Source: Sisyra terminalis
Taxonomy: Eukaryota; Arthropoda; Insecta; Neuroptera; Sisyridae
Length of the DNA stretch: 64,000 nt
Direction: 5' to 3'
NCBI GenBank assembly: GCA_958496175.1
Contig: OY292280.1
Span: 2,914,001-2,978,000, forward strand
The notes under the pieces were generated by a model that searched no databases, was not told the DNA's origin, and saw only the letters and a list, made by a program, of their open reading frames with translations. Within the stretch, counting starts at the first letter, position 1, and each line of letters begins with the position of its first letter. This document shows, piece after piece, positions 45,801 to 56,558 of this stretch. The translations under genes and the position numbers were made by a program.

Positions 45801-48467
45801 TGTTAGTCTTCTATTTCATAATGCTTTCTATATTTAGTCATTTAAATTTCAAGGATTAGGAATTGATTATTTTTTTAATGATTTTCAATACATTGTACTG
45901 TCATGCCCCCTTAATAATGATAGGAACCATAGGCTTCTTATATTGGGATATGATTTTTTTTTTCTAGCACTTTGATATTATTGCATCGTCATGGATGACA
46001 AAGATCCCCAATTGTTTCAATTTTTCTTTCTCTTTTCATTAATTTCTCTCTTTGTTTTTTTTTTTCGCAACACTCTTTTGATGCTAAAAGGAAATATATT
46101 TCTTAGTCCTTAGGCTGATAAGTTTGTTGTTTTTTTTTCAATTTCAATTTCATTTTCTCATTGTTGAAACAATTGTTGGGTGAAATGTCAAATTGACTAT
46201 TCAATGATCAAATTGCTAATTTTTTTTTTCATAAATTAAAATACCTTCAATGTTAGTCTTTTATTTCATAATGCTTTCTATATTTGGTCATTTAAATTTC
46301 TAGGATTAGGAATTGATTATTTTTTTAATGATTTTCAATACATTGTACTGTCATGCCCCCTTAATAATGATAGGAACCATAGGCTTCTTATGTTGGGATA
46401 TGATTTTTTTTTCTAGCACTTTGATATTATTGCATCGTCATGGATGACAAAGATCCCCAATTGTTTCAATTTTTCTTTCTCTTTTCATTAATTTCTCTCT
46501 TTGTTTTTTTTTCGCAACACTCTTTTGATGCTAAAAGGAAATATATTTCTTAGTCCTTAGGCTGATAAGTTTGTTGTTTTTTTTTCAATTTCAATTTCAT
46601 TTTCTCATTGTTGAAACAATTGTTGGGTGAAATGTCAAATTGACTATTCAATGATCAAATTGCTAATTTTTTTTTCATAAATTAAAATCCCTATAATGTT
46701 AGTCTTCTATTTCATAATGCTTTCTATATTTAGTCATTTAAATTTCAAGGATTAGGAATTGATTATTTTTTTAATGATTTTCAATACATTGTACTGTCAT
46801 GCCCCCTTAATAATGATAGGAACCATAGGCTTCTTATATTGGGATATGATTTTTTTTTTCTAGCACTTTGATATTATTGCATCGTCATGGATGACAAAGA
46901 TCCCCAATTGTTTCAATTTTTCTTTCTCTTTTCATTAATTTCTCTCTTTGTTTTTTTTTTTCGCAACACTCTTTTGATGCTAAAAGGAAATATATTTCTT
47001 AGTCCTTAGGCTGATAAGTTTGTTGTTTTTTTTTCAATTTCAATTTCATTTTCTCATTGTTGAAACAATTGTTGGGTGAAATGTCAAATTGACTATTCAA
47101 TGATCAAATTGCTAATTTTTTTTTTCATAAATTAAAATACCTTCAATGTTAGTCTTTTATTTCATAATGCTTTCTATATTTGGTCATTTAAATTTCTAGG
47201 ATTAGGAATTGATTATTTTTTTAATGATTTTCAATACATTGTACTGTCATGCCCCCTTAATAATGATAGGAACCATAGGCTTCTTATGTTGGGATATGAT
47301 TTTTTTTTCTAGCACTTTGATATTATTGCATCGTCATGGATGACAAAGATCCCCAATTGTTTCAATGTTTCTTTCTCTTTTCATTAATTTCTCTCTTTGT
47401 TTTTTTTTCGCAACACTCTTTTGATGCTAAAAGGAATTATATTTCTTAGTCCTTAGGCTGATAAGTTTGTTGTTTTTTTTTCAATTTCAATTTCATTTTC
47501 TCATTGTTGAAACAATTGTTGGGTGAAATGTCAAATTGACTATTCAATGATCAAATTGCTAATTTTTTTTTCATAAATTATAATCCCTATAATGTTAGTC
47601 TTCTATTTCATAATGCTTTCTATATTTAGTCATTTAAATTTCAAGGATTAGGAATTGATTATTTTTTTAATGATTTTCAATACATTGTACTGTCATGCCC
47701 CCTTAATAATGATAGGAACCATAGGCTTCTTATATTGGGATATGATTTTTTTTTCTAGCACTTTGATATTATTGCATCGTCATGGATGACAAAGATCCCC
47801 AATTGTTTCAATGTTTCTTTCTCTTTTCATTAATTTCTCTCTTTGTTTTTTTTTTTCGCAACACTCTTTTGATGCTAAAAGGAAATATATTTCTTAGTCC
47901 TTAGGCTGATAAGTTTGTTGTTTTTTTTTCAATTTCAATTTCATTTTCTCATTGTTGAAACAATTGTTGGGTGAAATGTCAAATTGACTATTCAATGATC
48001 AAATTGCTAATTTTTTTTTTTCATAAATTAAAATACCTTCAATGTTAGTCTTTTATTTCATAATGCTTTCTATATTTGGTCATTTAAATTTCTAGGATTA
48101 GGAATTGATTATTTTTTTAATGATTTTCAATACATTGTACTGTCATGCCCCCTTAATAATGATAGGAACCATAGGCTTCTTATATTGGGATATGATTTTT
48201 TTTTCTAGCACTTTGATATTATTGCATCGTCATGGATGACAAAGATCCCCAATTGTTTCAATGTTTCTTTCTCTTTTCATTAATTTCTCTCTTTGTTTTT
48301 TTTTCGCAACACTCTTTTGATGCTAAAAGGAAATATATTTCTTAGTCCTTATGCTGATAAGTTTGTTGTTTTTTTTTTCAATTTCAATTTCATTTTCTCA
48401 TTGTTGAAACAATTGTTGGGTGAAAAGTCAAATTGACTATTCAATGATCAAATTGCTAATTTTTTTA
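36890..48467 (+). repeat. Satellite array: 26 copies of a 446-450-bp unit with higher-order structure
   Basis: The marker GCATCGTCATGGATGACAAA recurs at 37026, 37475, 37923, 38372, 38822, 39272, 39719, 40166, 40616, 41063, 41510, 41956, 42403, 42853, 43300, 43746, 44194, 44641, 45090, 45536, 45983, 46432, 46879, 47328, 47774 and 48224. Length differences come mainly from T-tracts. The first unit is diverged (boundary unit) and the last is cut about 240 bp after the marker. Correlated variants (TTCAATTTTTC / TTCAATGTTTC; TACCTTCAATG / TCCCTATAATG; GAAATGTCAA / GAAAAGTCAA; CTTCTATTT / CTTTTATTT) define repeated blocks of 5, 3 and 2 units. No unit has a long ORF. Confidence 0.95.
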
Positions 48468-49241
48468 TTTCCATTTAAATAACTATTTTGTTATCATATT
48501 TGTTATAATTATTGATATTTTTAATCATTAAGTTCATAAGGTATGAATTATTTTTTTGGCTTATGGCAAATTTTTATTTTATATTAAGTTTATATTCGAC
48601 TTGAAAAATTTTCTCAAATAAGCCAAAAGAATGATGTTTGTCTTTTAAATGTTTTCACTATCACTGATCACAAAGACTGTATTTATGTTTGTTTTTTTAA
48701 ATATTGTAACTATTGTAATATTGATTGTTTATGTATTCGTGGATTAGGCCTCCAGGGGACACCACTTAAAAAAAAACGCGCCTAGTATTCTACCTCTTTG
48801 GTGGTGAGGAAAAGAGTACATTTCAGAAAATATCAATGTACAATACAAAAAGTCTTATAAGAATGATTATGCACAACTCATTGCACCCTAATATATCAGA
48901 TAATGTTTTTAAATGTCATTCTTATATTACGATATCTTCAATTGTGATTTGTGTGATTTGTGAAAATTTTTCATGAAGATGACTTCAATAAGTACAAAAA
49001 AGTTTTCATGTGGGTTAACTCTTAGTAGTATGTCCTGATATCATCACAAGATCTAACGTGAAAAACTATTTAAATTTTTATGAAAATGCAATAAAAATCA
49101 TTATGTAGATTAAAAGAAACGAGAAAGAAGAACTCAAGTTAAACAAAGCATTTTTCTTTAATCTCTAACATGGCTAAAATTCTTTAAAAAATTATACATA
49201 AACGAATATATAATTTTATAATACATTGTAATATTATTCCT
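48468..49241. other. Gene-free interval after the satellite
   Basis: A+T-rich; no gene, RNA or clear transposon end. The array stops abruptly in its T-tract (CTAATTTTTTTATTTCC). Confidence 0.45.
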
Positions 49242-49370
49242 TGTAATCAGTACGGCTCCCAAAAGAGCCAAGGCACTAAAGATGCTATTGCAACAATTGC
49301 TGATTATATTGATAAAAATCTTGGCATAAATAAATCAACAGTAGTAGTGTTCTTAGATTTAGTGAAAGCT
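49242..49370 (+). pseudogene. Non-LTR retrotransposon reverse transcriptase fragment
   Basis: A 43-codon frame reads QYGSQKSQGTKDAIATIADY, then STVVVFLDLVKA. This fits the conserved reverse transcriptase region QYGFR...T.DAI......DKN......VFLDL.KAFD of LINE elements, with the F of QYGF and the FDTVD continuation lost. It is cut off by the element whose end starts at about 49405. Confidence 0.7.
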
Positions 49371-49404
49371 CATCGAAGCTCTATGTGTTTTGGTGCCTAT
49401 ATTG

Positions 49405-50555
49405 CAGTGGCGTGCACAGAGATTTTAGGCAGGGTAGGCAGAAATTTTTTAAAGCTACTTTAATATAATCAAAAATGCTGCTTAGTTCGTCGTCATGATG
49501 AGTAAATAATGAACCCTATACCAATAAGCCAACAAAATTTTAAAGTGTGAATTTTCCGATTTTTTTTTTTTTTTTGACAATCGATGGGAAATCGTTCGTA
49601 GAAGTATGTGAAGAAACCGATTCGTTTGTAACAAAATAGTTTAGCGATAATAAATTAATTAAGAAAAATTAATTAATTAATTAGTCATCATTGATATAGT
49701 AAAATGTTAAGAAAATATGGTTCAAAGCAACAATCAATAACAAAAATGCGGGAAAATTAAGAAAAATTAAACAGAACCTCCCCCCTTCGAAGAAAATGGA
49801 AAAAAGGCAATTATGAAATTAATATTTTTCTTCAAATTATATTTTCCCAAAATTTTACAAAATAATAAAAATAGAAACATAATTAAACAGGCTTTTCTCC
49901 CAAATTTTTTCATCGTTTATGAAAATCAACTTTTCATACAAAAAGTTTTTTAAATTATATGTATATACGAAGTAGAACATTAAGTATTTTTTGAAATACG
50001 GAAAATATTTTTCTTCACCTTTTTTTTAGTTCTAGTTTTAACCAACCGTTTCCTAAATTTTCCCTCATTTTTGTTATTGTATGTTGCTTTAAGCCTTATT
50101 TTCTTAACATTTTACTATATCAATGACTAATTAATTACTTTTTCTTAATTAATTTATTACCGCTAATCTAATTTGTCACAAACGAAACGGTTTCTTTCAC
50201 AAACCTCTACGAAAGATTTCCCATCGATTGGCAAAAAACAATTTCGGAAAATTCACACTTTAAAATTTTGTTGGCTAATCGGTATAGAGTAAATAATGAT
50301 GTTGATATTTTTAACCAAGGTTTGGGGGGTATGGGATAGGGATAGCAACATATTTTTTGTTATTGCGACAAAAATAATTTACAGTACTGTACAAAAAGTT
50401 TATACCTATCATAAACTTGTTATTATAGTTTAACGTTCTTATATCATAAAATTATATATTAGTAACTTTTATAAATTGTCTATACGTGATATAAGATTTG
50501 AAAGGGGGGCTGCAGCCCCCTTAGCCTCCCTTTATATATGTCCCTGGGTTTTACT
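49405..50555. mobile_element. Probable hAT-like element with a nested fold-back MITE
   Basis: The left end is CAGTGGCGTGCACAGAGATT. The right end, reverse-complemented, is CAGTAAAACCCAGGGACATA, next to a GGGGGCTGCAGCCCCC palindrome at about 50505-50520. End similarity is limited and an 8-bp target duplication was not confirmed. No transposase frame. Most of the interior is the fold-back element at 49519-50286. Confidence 0.35.
49519..50286. repeat. Fold-back MITE, arms of about 250 bp
   Basis: TATACCAATAAGCCAACAAA and onwards (49519-49770) is inverted-complementary to about 50035-50286, which ends TTGTTGGCTAATCGGTATA. Arms share AATCGATGGGAAATC and the AATTAATTAATTAGTCAT region. TA dinucleotides flank the ends, as for Tc1/mariner-type MITEs. 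A 13-bp direct repeat GAGTAAATAATGA lies just outside (49500-49512 and 50287-50299). Confidence 0.65.
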
Positions 50556-51305
50556 GCCATCTTTGATAAAAGTTCTTCGAAAAATTTCCAAATCTGTCAA
50601 TTTTTACTATAAGTTTTCAAAGGAAGCTTGTAGATGCAAATAGGATGTTAATCGATTTTTGCGGAAAACTGGTAAATTAATGTAATGTTTCTGGAGAAAA
50701 TCAAATGTAAGTGCATTCTCTGGAATGGAAATATAATATAATTTCCCACTCTTTTGAGGGTAGAAAAAAAGGGAGGAAAAAATCAAATAGTGGGCAAATA
50801 AGAAAACATTTTTTAATAAATACAAGTAGAAGTTATTAATATAGTAAATATAATTAATTAATTAAAATAAAATAATTCAACATCTGAACATTAAAGTTAT
50901 CCAAAGCTTATGATTTTTTCTGCAATTGTTGAACAACCAATATGTAAGCTTACTTGGCATATAAACCAAATAACAAAATATTTTAGTGATACAAAATTAA
51001 AAAAAATACTATAGTAAACAATAGAATAACTGAAATAAAACAACATTAAATTGGAAAATATTCTTTTTCGAATTTTACTATAGTAAAAATAACGCATTTA
51101 ATACAAAATATGCACATCAATTATCATACGTGACTATACTAGCAGTATGTGGAGTAATGTTACATATACACCACACATGCAAATCGTATCATAGGGCAAA
51201 AAAATCAAAAATTTAAATTAAAAAATATGTTTTTTTACAGTAAAATCAATACAATTATATTACTATATGGTCTCACATTAAACATTTACTAATTGAATGA
51301 AGAAA
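50556..51305. other. Gene-free A+T-rich interval
   Basis: Two minus-strand ORFs of 66-72 codons have no motif or splice support. Nothing else seen. Confidence 0.45.
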
Positions 51306-51530
51306 TCAAAATATCAAAAAATCAAAAAATCAAAAAATCAAAAAATCAAAAAATCAAAAAATCAAAAAATCAAAAAATCAAAAAATCAAAAAATCAAAAA
51401 ATCAAAAAATCAAAAAATCAAAAAATCAAAAAATCAAAAAATCAAAAAATCAAAAAATCAAAAAATCAAAAAATCAAAAAATCAAAAAATCAAAAAATCA
51501 AAAAATCAAAAAATCAAAAAATCAAAAAAT
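51306..51530 (+). repeat. Simple tandem repeat (AAAAAATC)n, about 28 copies
   Basis: A near-perfect 8-bp repeat. Because 24 bp equals three units, it opens artificial frames reading KKSKNQKI in two phases; these are not genes. Confidence 0.9.
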
Positions 51531-52215
51531 CCACAAACCTCCAAAATTTGGGTTTCTAGACTAGAATACCTCCATAAAATTACCAGTTTAAAAGCCAAAT
51601 GAAATTCTCAATTCTAAATTGACCTAGGAAAAAAATCTTTTTGCTAAAAATAGACCTGAATGATATCCCGATTTGGTAATATTCTCCATAAGTGAAGTAG
51701 GATTGTGTAAAAATGTATTTAATTTCTCAATAAGAGAGTAGGAACGGATAAAAATGGATGGGAAATTGAAATAAAAACACAACTGTTCATTTCTTGTATA
51801 GAATTTTATTTATTTTCTATGGTCGTCGGTTTTGAAATTATCTTATAATTATCTGATTAACTATTAAGTAATACAATAATTGTTAAGGGTTTAAGATATA
51901 AAATATAATAGGTTCGAATCATTTTGATTCATTAGACTAGCTCTACACGTAGAGTGCCGAAATAGGAATTTTTTTGAAAAATTCGCCATTGTTGGTTTTT
52001 GAAAATCATATTAGATATTTACATGCACGAGTTTCGAAAATAAATTTTATGAAAATAAGCAATTTTCCATTTAACATCAAATTGTTTATGAGTATACATT
52101 TAAGATATAGTTTTTAACGACAATATGGACATTGGGGTTGTTAATGCAGGGTAAACACTTCAATTTTTCATGCGACATTTAGACAGTTATTATAGAGGAT
52201 AATTAAAATTTCCCA
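51531..52215. other. Gene-free interval
   Basis: No supported feature. It lies downstream of the minus-strand orphan exon and may include its 3' UTR. Confidence 0.4.
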
Positions 52216-52447
52216 TTAATCACAACTCAGATACTCATCTCGAAGTTTTATAGACTGGACTGGTACAATAATTACGGGGCAATTCATTACTGGTCCTGGA
52301 TTACACCAAAGGAGACTTATGAACCACAATACATCAACAAAAAAATTCCCACTTTCACCTGCTAAGGATACACGATCCAAAACATAAAATCTCCTTTGAT
52401 TAAGGTCAGGAAAATAAGATCTATTCGTCAAAAAATATTTAGGAGCG
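52216..52447 (-). CDS. Orphan terminal exon on the minus strand (unrecognised)
   Basis: Preceded on the minus strand by GTCGTTTTCCAG, then a 76-codon frame containing KYFLTNRSYFPDLNQRRFYV and ending SIKLRDEYLSCD, then TAA. Composition (aromatic and charged residues mixed, few Lys/Asn runs) is unlike random A+T-rich ORFs. A CAG|GTGAAA inside at about 52362 could instead end a shorter internal exon. No upstream exon was identified within 1 kb. The family is not recognised; it may be part of a gene extending to higher coordinates. Confidence 0.35.
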
Positions 52448-53553
52448 CTGGAAAACGACGATTTAAGCTACAAAAAGAAATAAACTTTTCGGCTTAAAAT
52501 TGACCTTTATTTGTCCTGCCATACTATAGTTCAGCGATGTTAATATACTGTGAGGTATAACTTTGTTGAAACCATACCAGTATGTTCATTAGTTATGAAA
52601 AAAGTATACATTATGGTTTCCAAAAAGAAATGACCAATATTTTTTATAGATATCGCCCTTTTTATAAGGAAAATTACTGAAAGTATTAAACCAAAGAGTT
52701 TCGGAAGTATCCATAAATTTTTGAAATAAAATCAAGCGCGGATGATGACGTCATAACGTGTGATCCGAAAAACATCGTTTTTTCCGATGTTTATCGATGT
52801 AAATCAAAGTTGTATAACAAGTACGAGTATTTTTTTACACTCCTCTTATTTTCAAAATAAAAACCAGGTTTGAGTGATTTCATACAAAAAAATTAGTCTT
52901 TTCGTTTTTTTTTTTTTTTAGAGTTTCATAACTTTTTTGGATTTTATAGAATCGAGATGATGAAATATTGTTTCAATCAAACTCTGTTTTAACCGAGTGA
53001 TAACTCGAATGTTCAAATTGTAACAGTTATATAGCTTTTTCTTAAGTAATTGTAGATACAAGTCGACACAATACGATTTTTTATATACTTACATAGATTT
53101 CTTTTAGGAAATGGAAAATTATTTTCTATAAATTTATATATATTTTTTTTATTATAATCTCGGAGTGTCGACTCTTATATCACATTAGCTCTGTGATAAT
53201 TCAATAAATGGTATGGCCAACTATGCATTATGGATTGAGCCACGCCTTATGCGCATGTGCAATCCACTTGAATTTAAAACTAACATTTTAGTGGTACTAA
53301 CGCTGTAAGTTTGATTTTGTTTTAATTGAATTATTTTTAGAGCCGACATCCCTCGATTTTTTTAAAATTTTCATTATTTCTTAATGAAGTTACATTTATA
53401 GAGATATATACATTTAATATCACATAAAGATTCGGTGATAAAAGTAATTTAGACGAAGATTTAGAGGAATTCGAAAAAATATGTCTTTATAAAATATGCA
53501 AAAAAATGGACTATAATACAAAATTCTTAGCATGTTTAAAAAATAAATGTAAC
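52448..53553. other. Gene-free interval
   Basis: Only a small inverted pair AGTCGACAC / GTGTCGACT near 53060 and 53170 was noticed. No supported coding. Confidence 0.4.
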
Positions 53554-53991
53554 GAGGGATGCAAACGATAGATCGATTTTTAAAACATCGATGTTTTAAC
53601 ATCACTGCTTTCATTCATCATTAGCGATGTTTTATGAACGAAATTTTGTCATAGTGCCACTTTCCATCTACTTTATTTACAGCAACACATAAAAACAAAT
53701 ATCTCTCTCAGTCACAAGCGTAGATTTATATTTTTAAGTTTATAATATAACGCGTTAGATCATAAACTAACGGTATATTTAGTTAGGTTTTAATCTAACG
53801 ATATCTGATTATTAACTGACGAAGTTTATAATTTAACGGTATCGTATAATATTACTAAAGAAATATTTTATACAAATATAATTAAATGATGGTTGAAAAA
53901 TCGATATATCGTTTATAAACTTCGATATTTTTAACATCGATGTTTCACTTTTAAAAATATCGATGCTTTTATGACCAATGTTTCATTCCTA
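53554..53991. mobile_element. 438-bp hAT-like MITE
   Basis: The left end is GAGGGATGCAAACGATAG. The right end reverse-complemented is TAGGAATGAAACATTGG. Flanking 8-mers AATGTAAC and ACTGTAAC match at 7 of 8. Full-length relative of 25913-26498, without the SINE insert. Rich in ATCGAT. Confidence 0.7.
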
Positions 53992-54243
53992 ACTGTAACG
54001 ATTACTATTCGCATCAAATGGAATTACATGTAATTTTCCTTGCTTTGATAGATTTCCCGTTGATGTTACCATCAAATTTATATTATGGACCCTGTTAAGA
54101 CCTCACTTATACATTGATTAAACCAAAAAAAAAAAACATTTTTTTTTGAATATTTACAAAACACAAATGTTACACAACATCAACTTTCTATATATTTTCA
54201 TTCCCAAAGAAAATTACCATTTTAGTGCTTTTTACCCTAACAT

Positions 54244-54284
54244 GCTGTAGAAATATATATATATATATGTATTTATATATATAT
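54244..54284. repeat. AT/TA microsatellite
   Basis: TATATATATATATATG followed by TATTTATATATATAT. Confidence 0.7.
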
Positions 54285-54653
54285 TTACAAAAAGTAATTA
54301 TTTGTAAGCTTGCGTTAGATAGAAAAAAAAATGCTGTGACCTTGGAATCACCAGTGGCGTACGCCTAATCAATCACAACAAATTTTCTTCATTTAACACC
54401 GGTTGAATATTTTTTTTTTGTTAAATGCGATATGATAGATGAAAAGCGTAAATATTTTCATTATTATCTAAATCTTTATAATATATTTGCGTGAAATTTA
54501 TAGAGAGATACAAGAAACTATTGCTAAAAATGGAAAAAAACAATAATCTATTTTGTTTGAGGGATTTTTTTTCTTTTGGACACATGGAAACCCTGCAAGA
54601 TGTGTTGAGCCCTAGTAGATAGTTGGTCGAAAAAAATGCGGATGAAAAAAAAA

Positions 54654-55255
54654 GTGGATAAAACTACATTTCCTAATATTTCTTCGTTCAATTCCCCCCC
54701 CCCCCCACACTGTTCTATTATGCCTTCTAACCTATAAAAACCAATCAAAAATTAAATGATAAAGACAACAAAAACTTTAGTAGTAGATAGTAGGCCGCAA
54801 TAGTTTATCCGTATCAGAAAATCAAAAAGGTTTTTTAACCTCAAAAATTAAATTTTTCGTTATTTTAATTTCAACTAAAATGTCGACAGTAGATTTTTTC
54901 CGTCAATTATCCTTAAGAATAATCTTTCATGCTAACTTCACCGATTAAATTTCAGTGGATAAAACTACATTGCTATATAAGTTCTTCATTTTATTCCCCA
55001 CCACTGTTTCAAAATACAACCAAATCTATACTGAATTTTCTTCAATAAAATAACGAATGATAAAGACAACAAAAACAGTAATAGTAAATAGTCGACCGCA
55101 ATAATTTAACAGTAGAATAATATCTAAAGAATAATTTTTTATCCCAAAATATTAATATTTAGTAATTTTAATTTCTACTAAGATGTCCACAATTAACTAT
55201 CGCTAAGGGGCCATCGATAAATTCAGTCTCACAAATTTTAAAATTCTCAATCGCT
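54654..55255 (+). repeat. Diverged direct duplication, period of about 301 bp
   Basis: GTGGATAAAACTACAT at 54654 and 54955; GATAAAGACAACAAAAAC, CCGCAATA and TTTCAACTAAAATGTC / TTTCTACTAAGATGTC follow in the same order in both. The first copy contains a C13 tract near 54696. Non-coding. Confidence 0.6.
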
Positions 55256-56558
55256 CTCTCCCCCCTCCGTCTTTGTCCCAGAAGGTCACATTTATACCCT
55301 TTTTGTCGCTAGAAATAATAAAAATAAAATAAACAAAATGTTTTTAATTTTATTAACTGACGGTGGAAAATTTTCAGATCCTCCCTTGCCTAGGTCCCAT
55401 AATACCACATTTAATTAAATCCCCCTCCATTTTATTAAATTTATTAGAAATCATTAAAAAAACGGGTAAGTATCTTAAATTTAACTATGGATGTTACAAA
55501 GCTCTTAACCCTTTCAATTCCTTGACACATTTCATTGAATTTCCTTTCCCCCGCACGTGTGACGTAGTTTAAGGATGGCCCCTAATCGAAGATTTAGTTT
55601 ATTTTCTGATTAGTTACGCAAAGTTTAAGGGTGCTTCACAAAAATTCTTAAAAACAAAGTAATTGATAATAATTTTATTTGTAGTTTAGCAAAATGGTAT
55701 TTCCATGTATCCAAAGCGTAGGGACCCTAAAAAATTTTTTTGGAAAACTCAAAAATATTATTGAAAAATAGTAGCACTTACATTGTATGTTATCTATCTA
55801 GAAGTTTGAAATTATTGTTGATTTATAAGTTTGTCATTTACATGCTAGTGTTTCCATTGATTTCAGTCTAAATTAATTTACTCAGTTTAGGGGGAGGGGT
55901 AGGTAATTTTTTACGAATTTGAAATCAAAAAAAAATCAACTAAGAAGAAAGTTGGGGTTTTTATTAAATTATTTATAGATTTTTTAATGTAATAGATTCA
56001 CACATTTATATGTGTGAATTTTGTTGGATTTGAAAATTCACACATTGAAAAATTCACATTTATTGGACAGAGAAAGATATAGTTGAAGAGGACAAATATA
56101 TATAATATGGTTATATAGTCATATTTGTATAAATATTGGAAAAACTAAAGCAAATCGTGCATGTATTTATTACATAGTGTTTTTTTTTGCTATTTATCAT
56201 TAAAAGTGAAAAATCAATTTTCCTCGATTTTCTTCTTTTTTTTTTTTGGTGAAATTTTTTTCATTTTCCGATAGACAAAACCAGTACTGGTTGGGTGGTA
56301 TGGGGTTAAAATTTGACTCGTGGGAAACGCAGGAAAAGAGATTTTTCATTTTTCTTCCACGGAGGAAATTATTCACTAGTTGGAAAAAGAAATTAAAATT
56401 AAAATAAATAATTACTATAAACAAACTCCTTATTTTCCAGTGACTCGTTTAACCTAGATTTTGATCCGATTGAGAACTCGATTCATCCACAATTAACACA
56501 TTAAAGTTTCTGTTACAAATTTGCTTTGGAATAAATATTTCATTTCGATTTAAATCGT
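55256..56558. other. Gene-free region 3' of Ephrin
   Basis: No supported gene; the ORF at 55363-55572 starts inside A+T-rich text and shows no domain. The part nearest 56558 should include the Ephrin 3' UTR on the minus strand. I see no canonical AATAAA close to the stop. Confidence 0.4.

Noticed and set aside
36890..48467. Possible repeat-containing gene in the satellite
   Set aside because: No frame stays open through even one unit; T-tract length changes shift frames between units.
51293..51602. ORFs encoding KKSKNQKI repeats
   Set aside because: Pure product of the 8-bp simple repeat, open in two frames at once.
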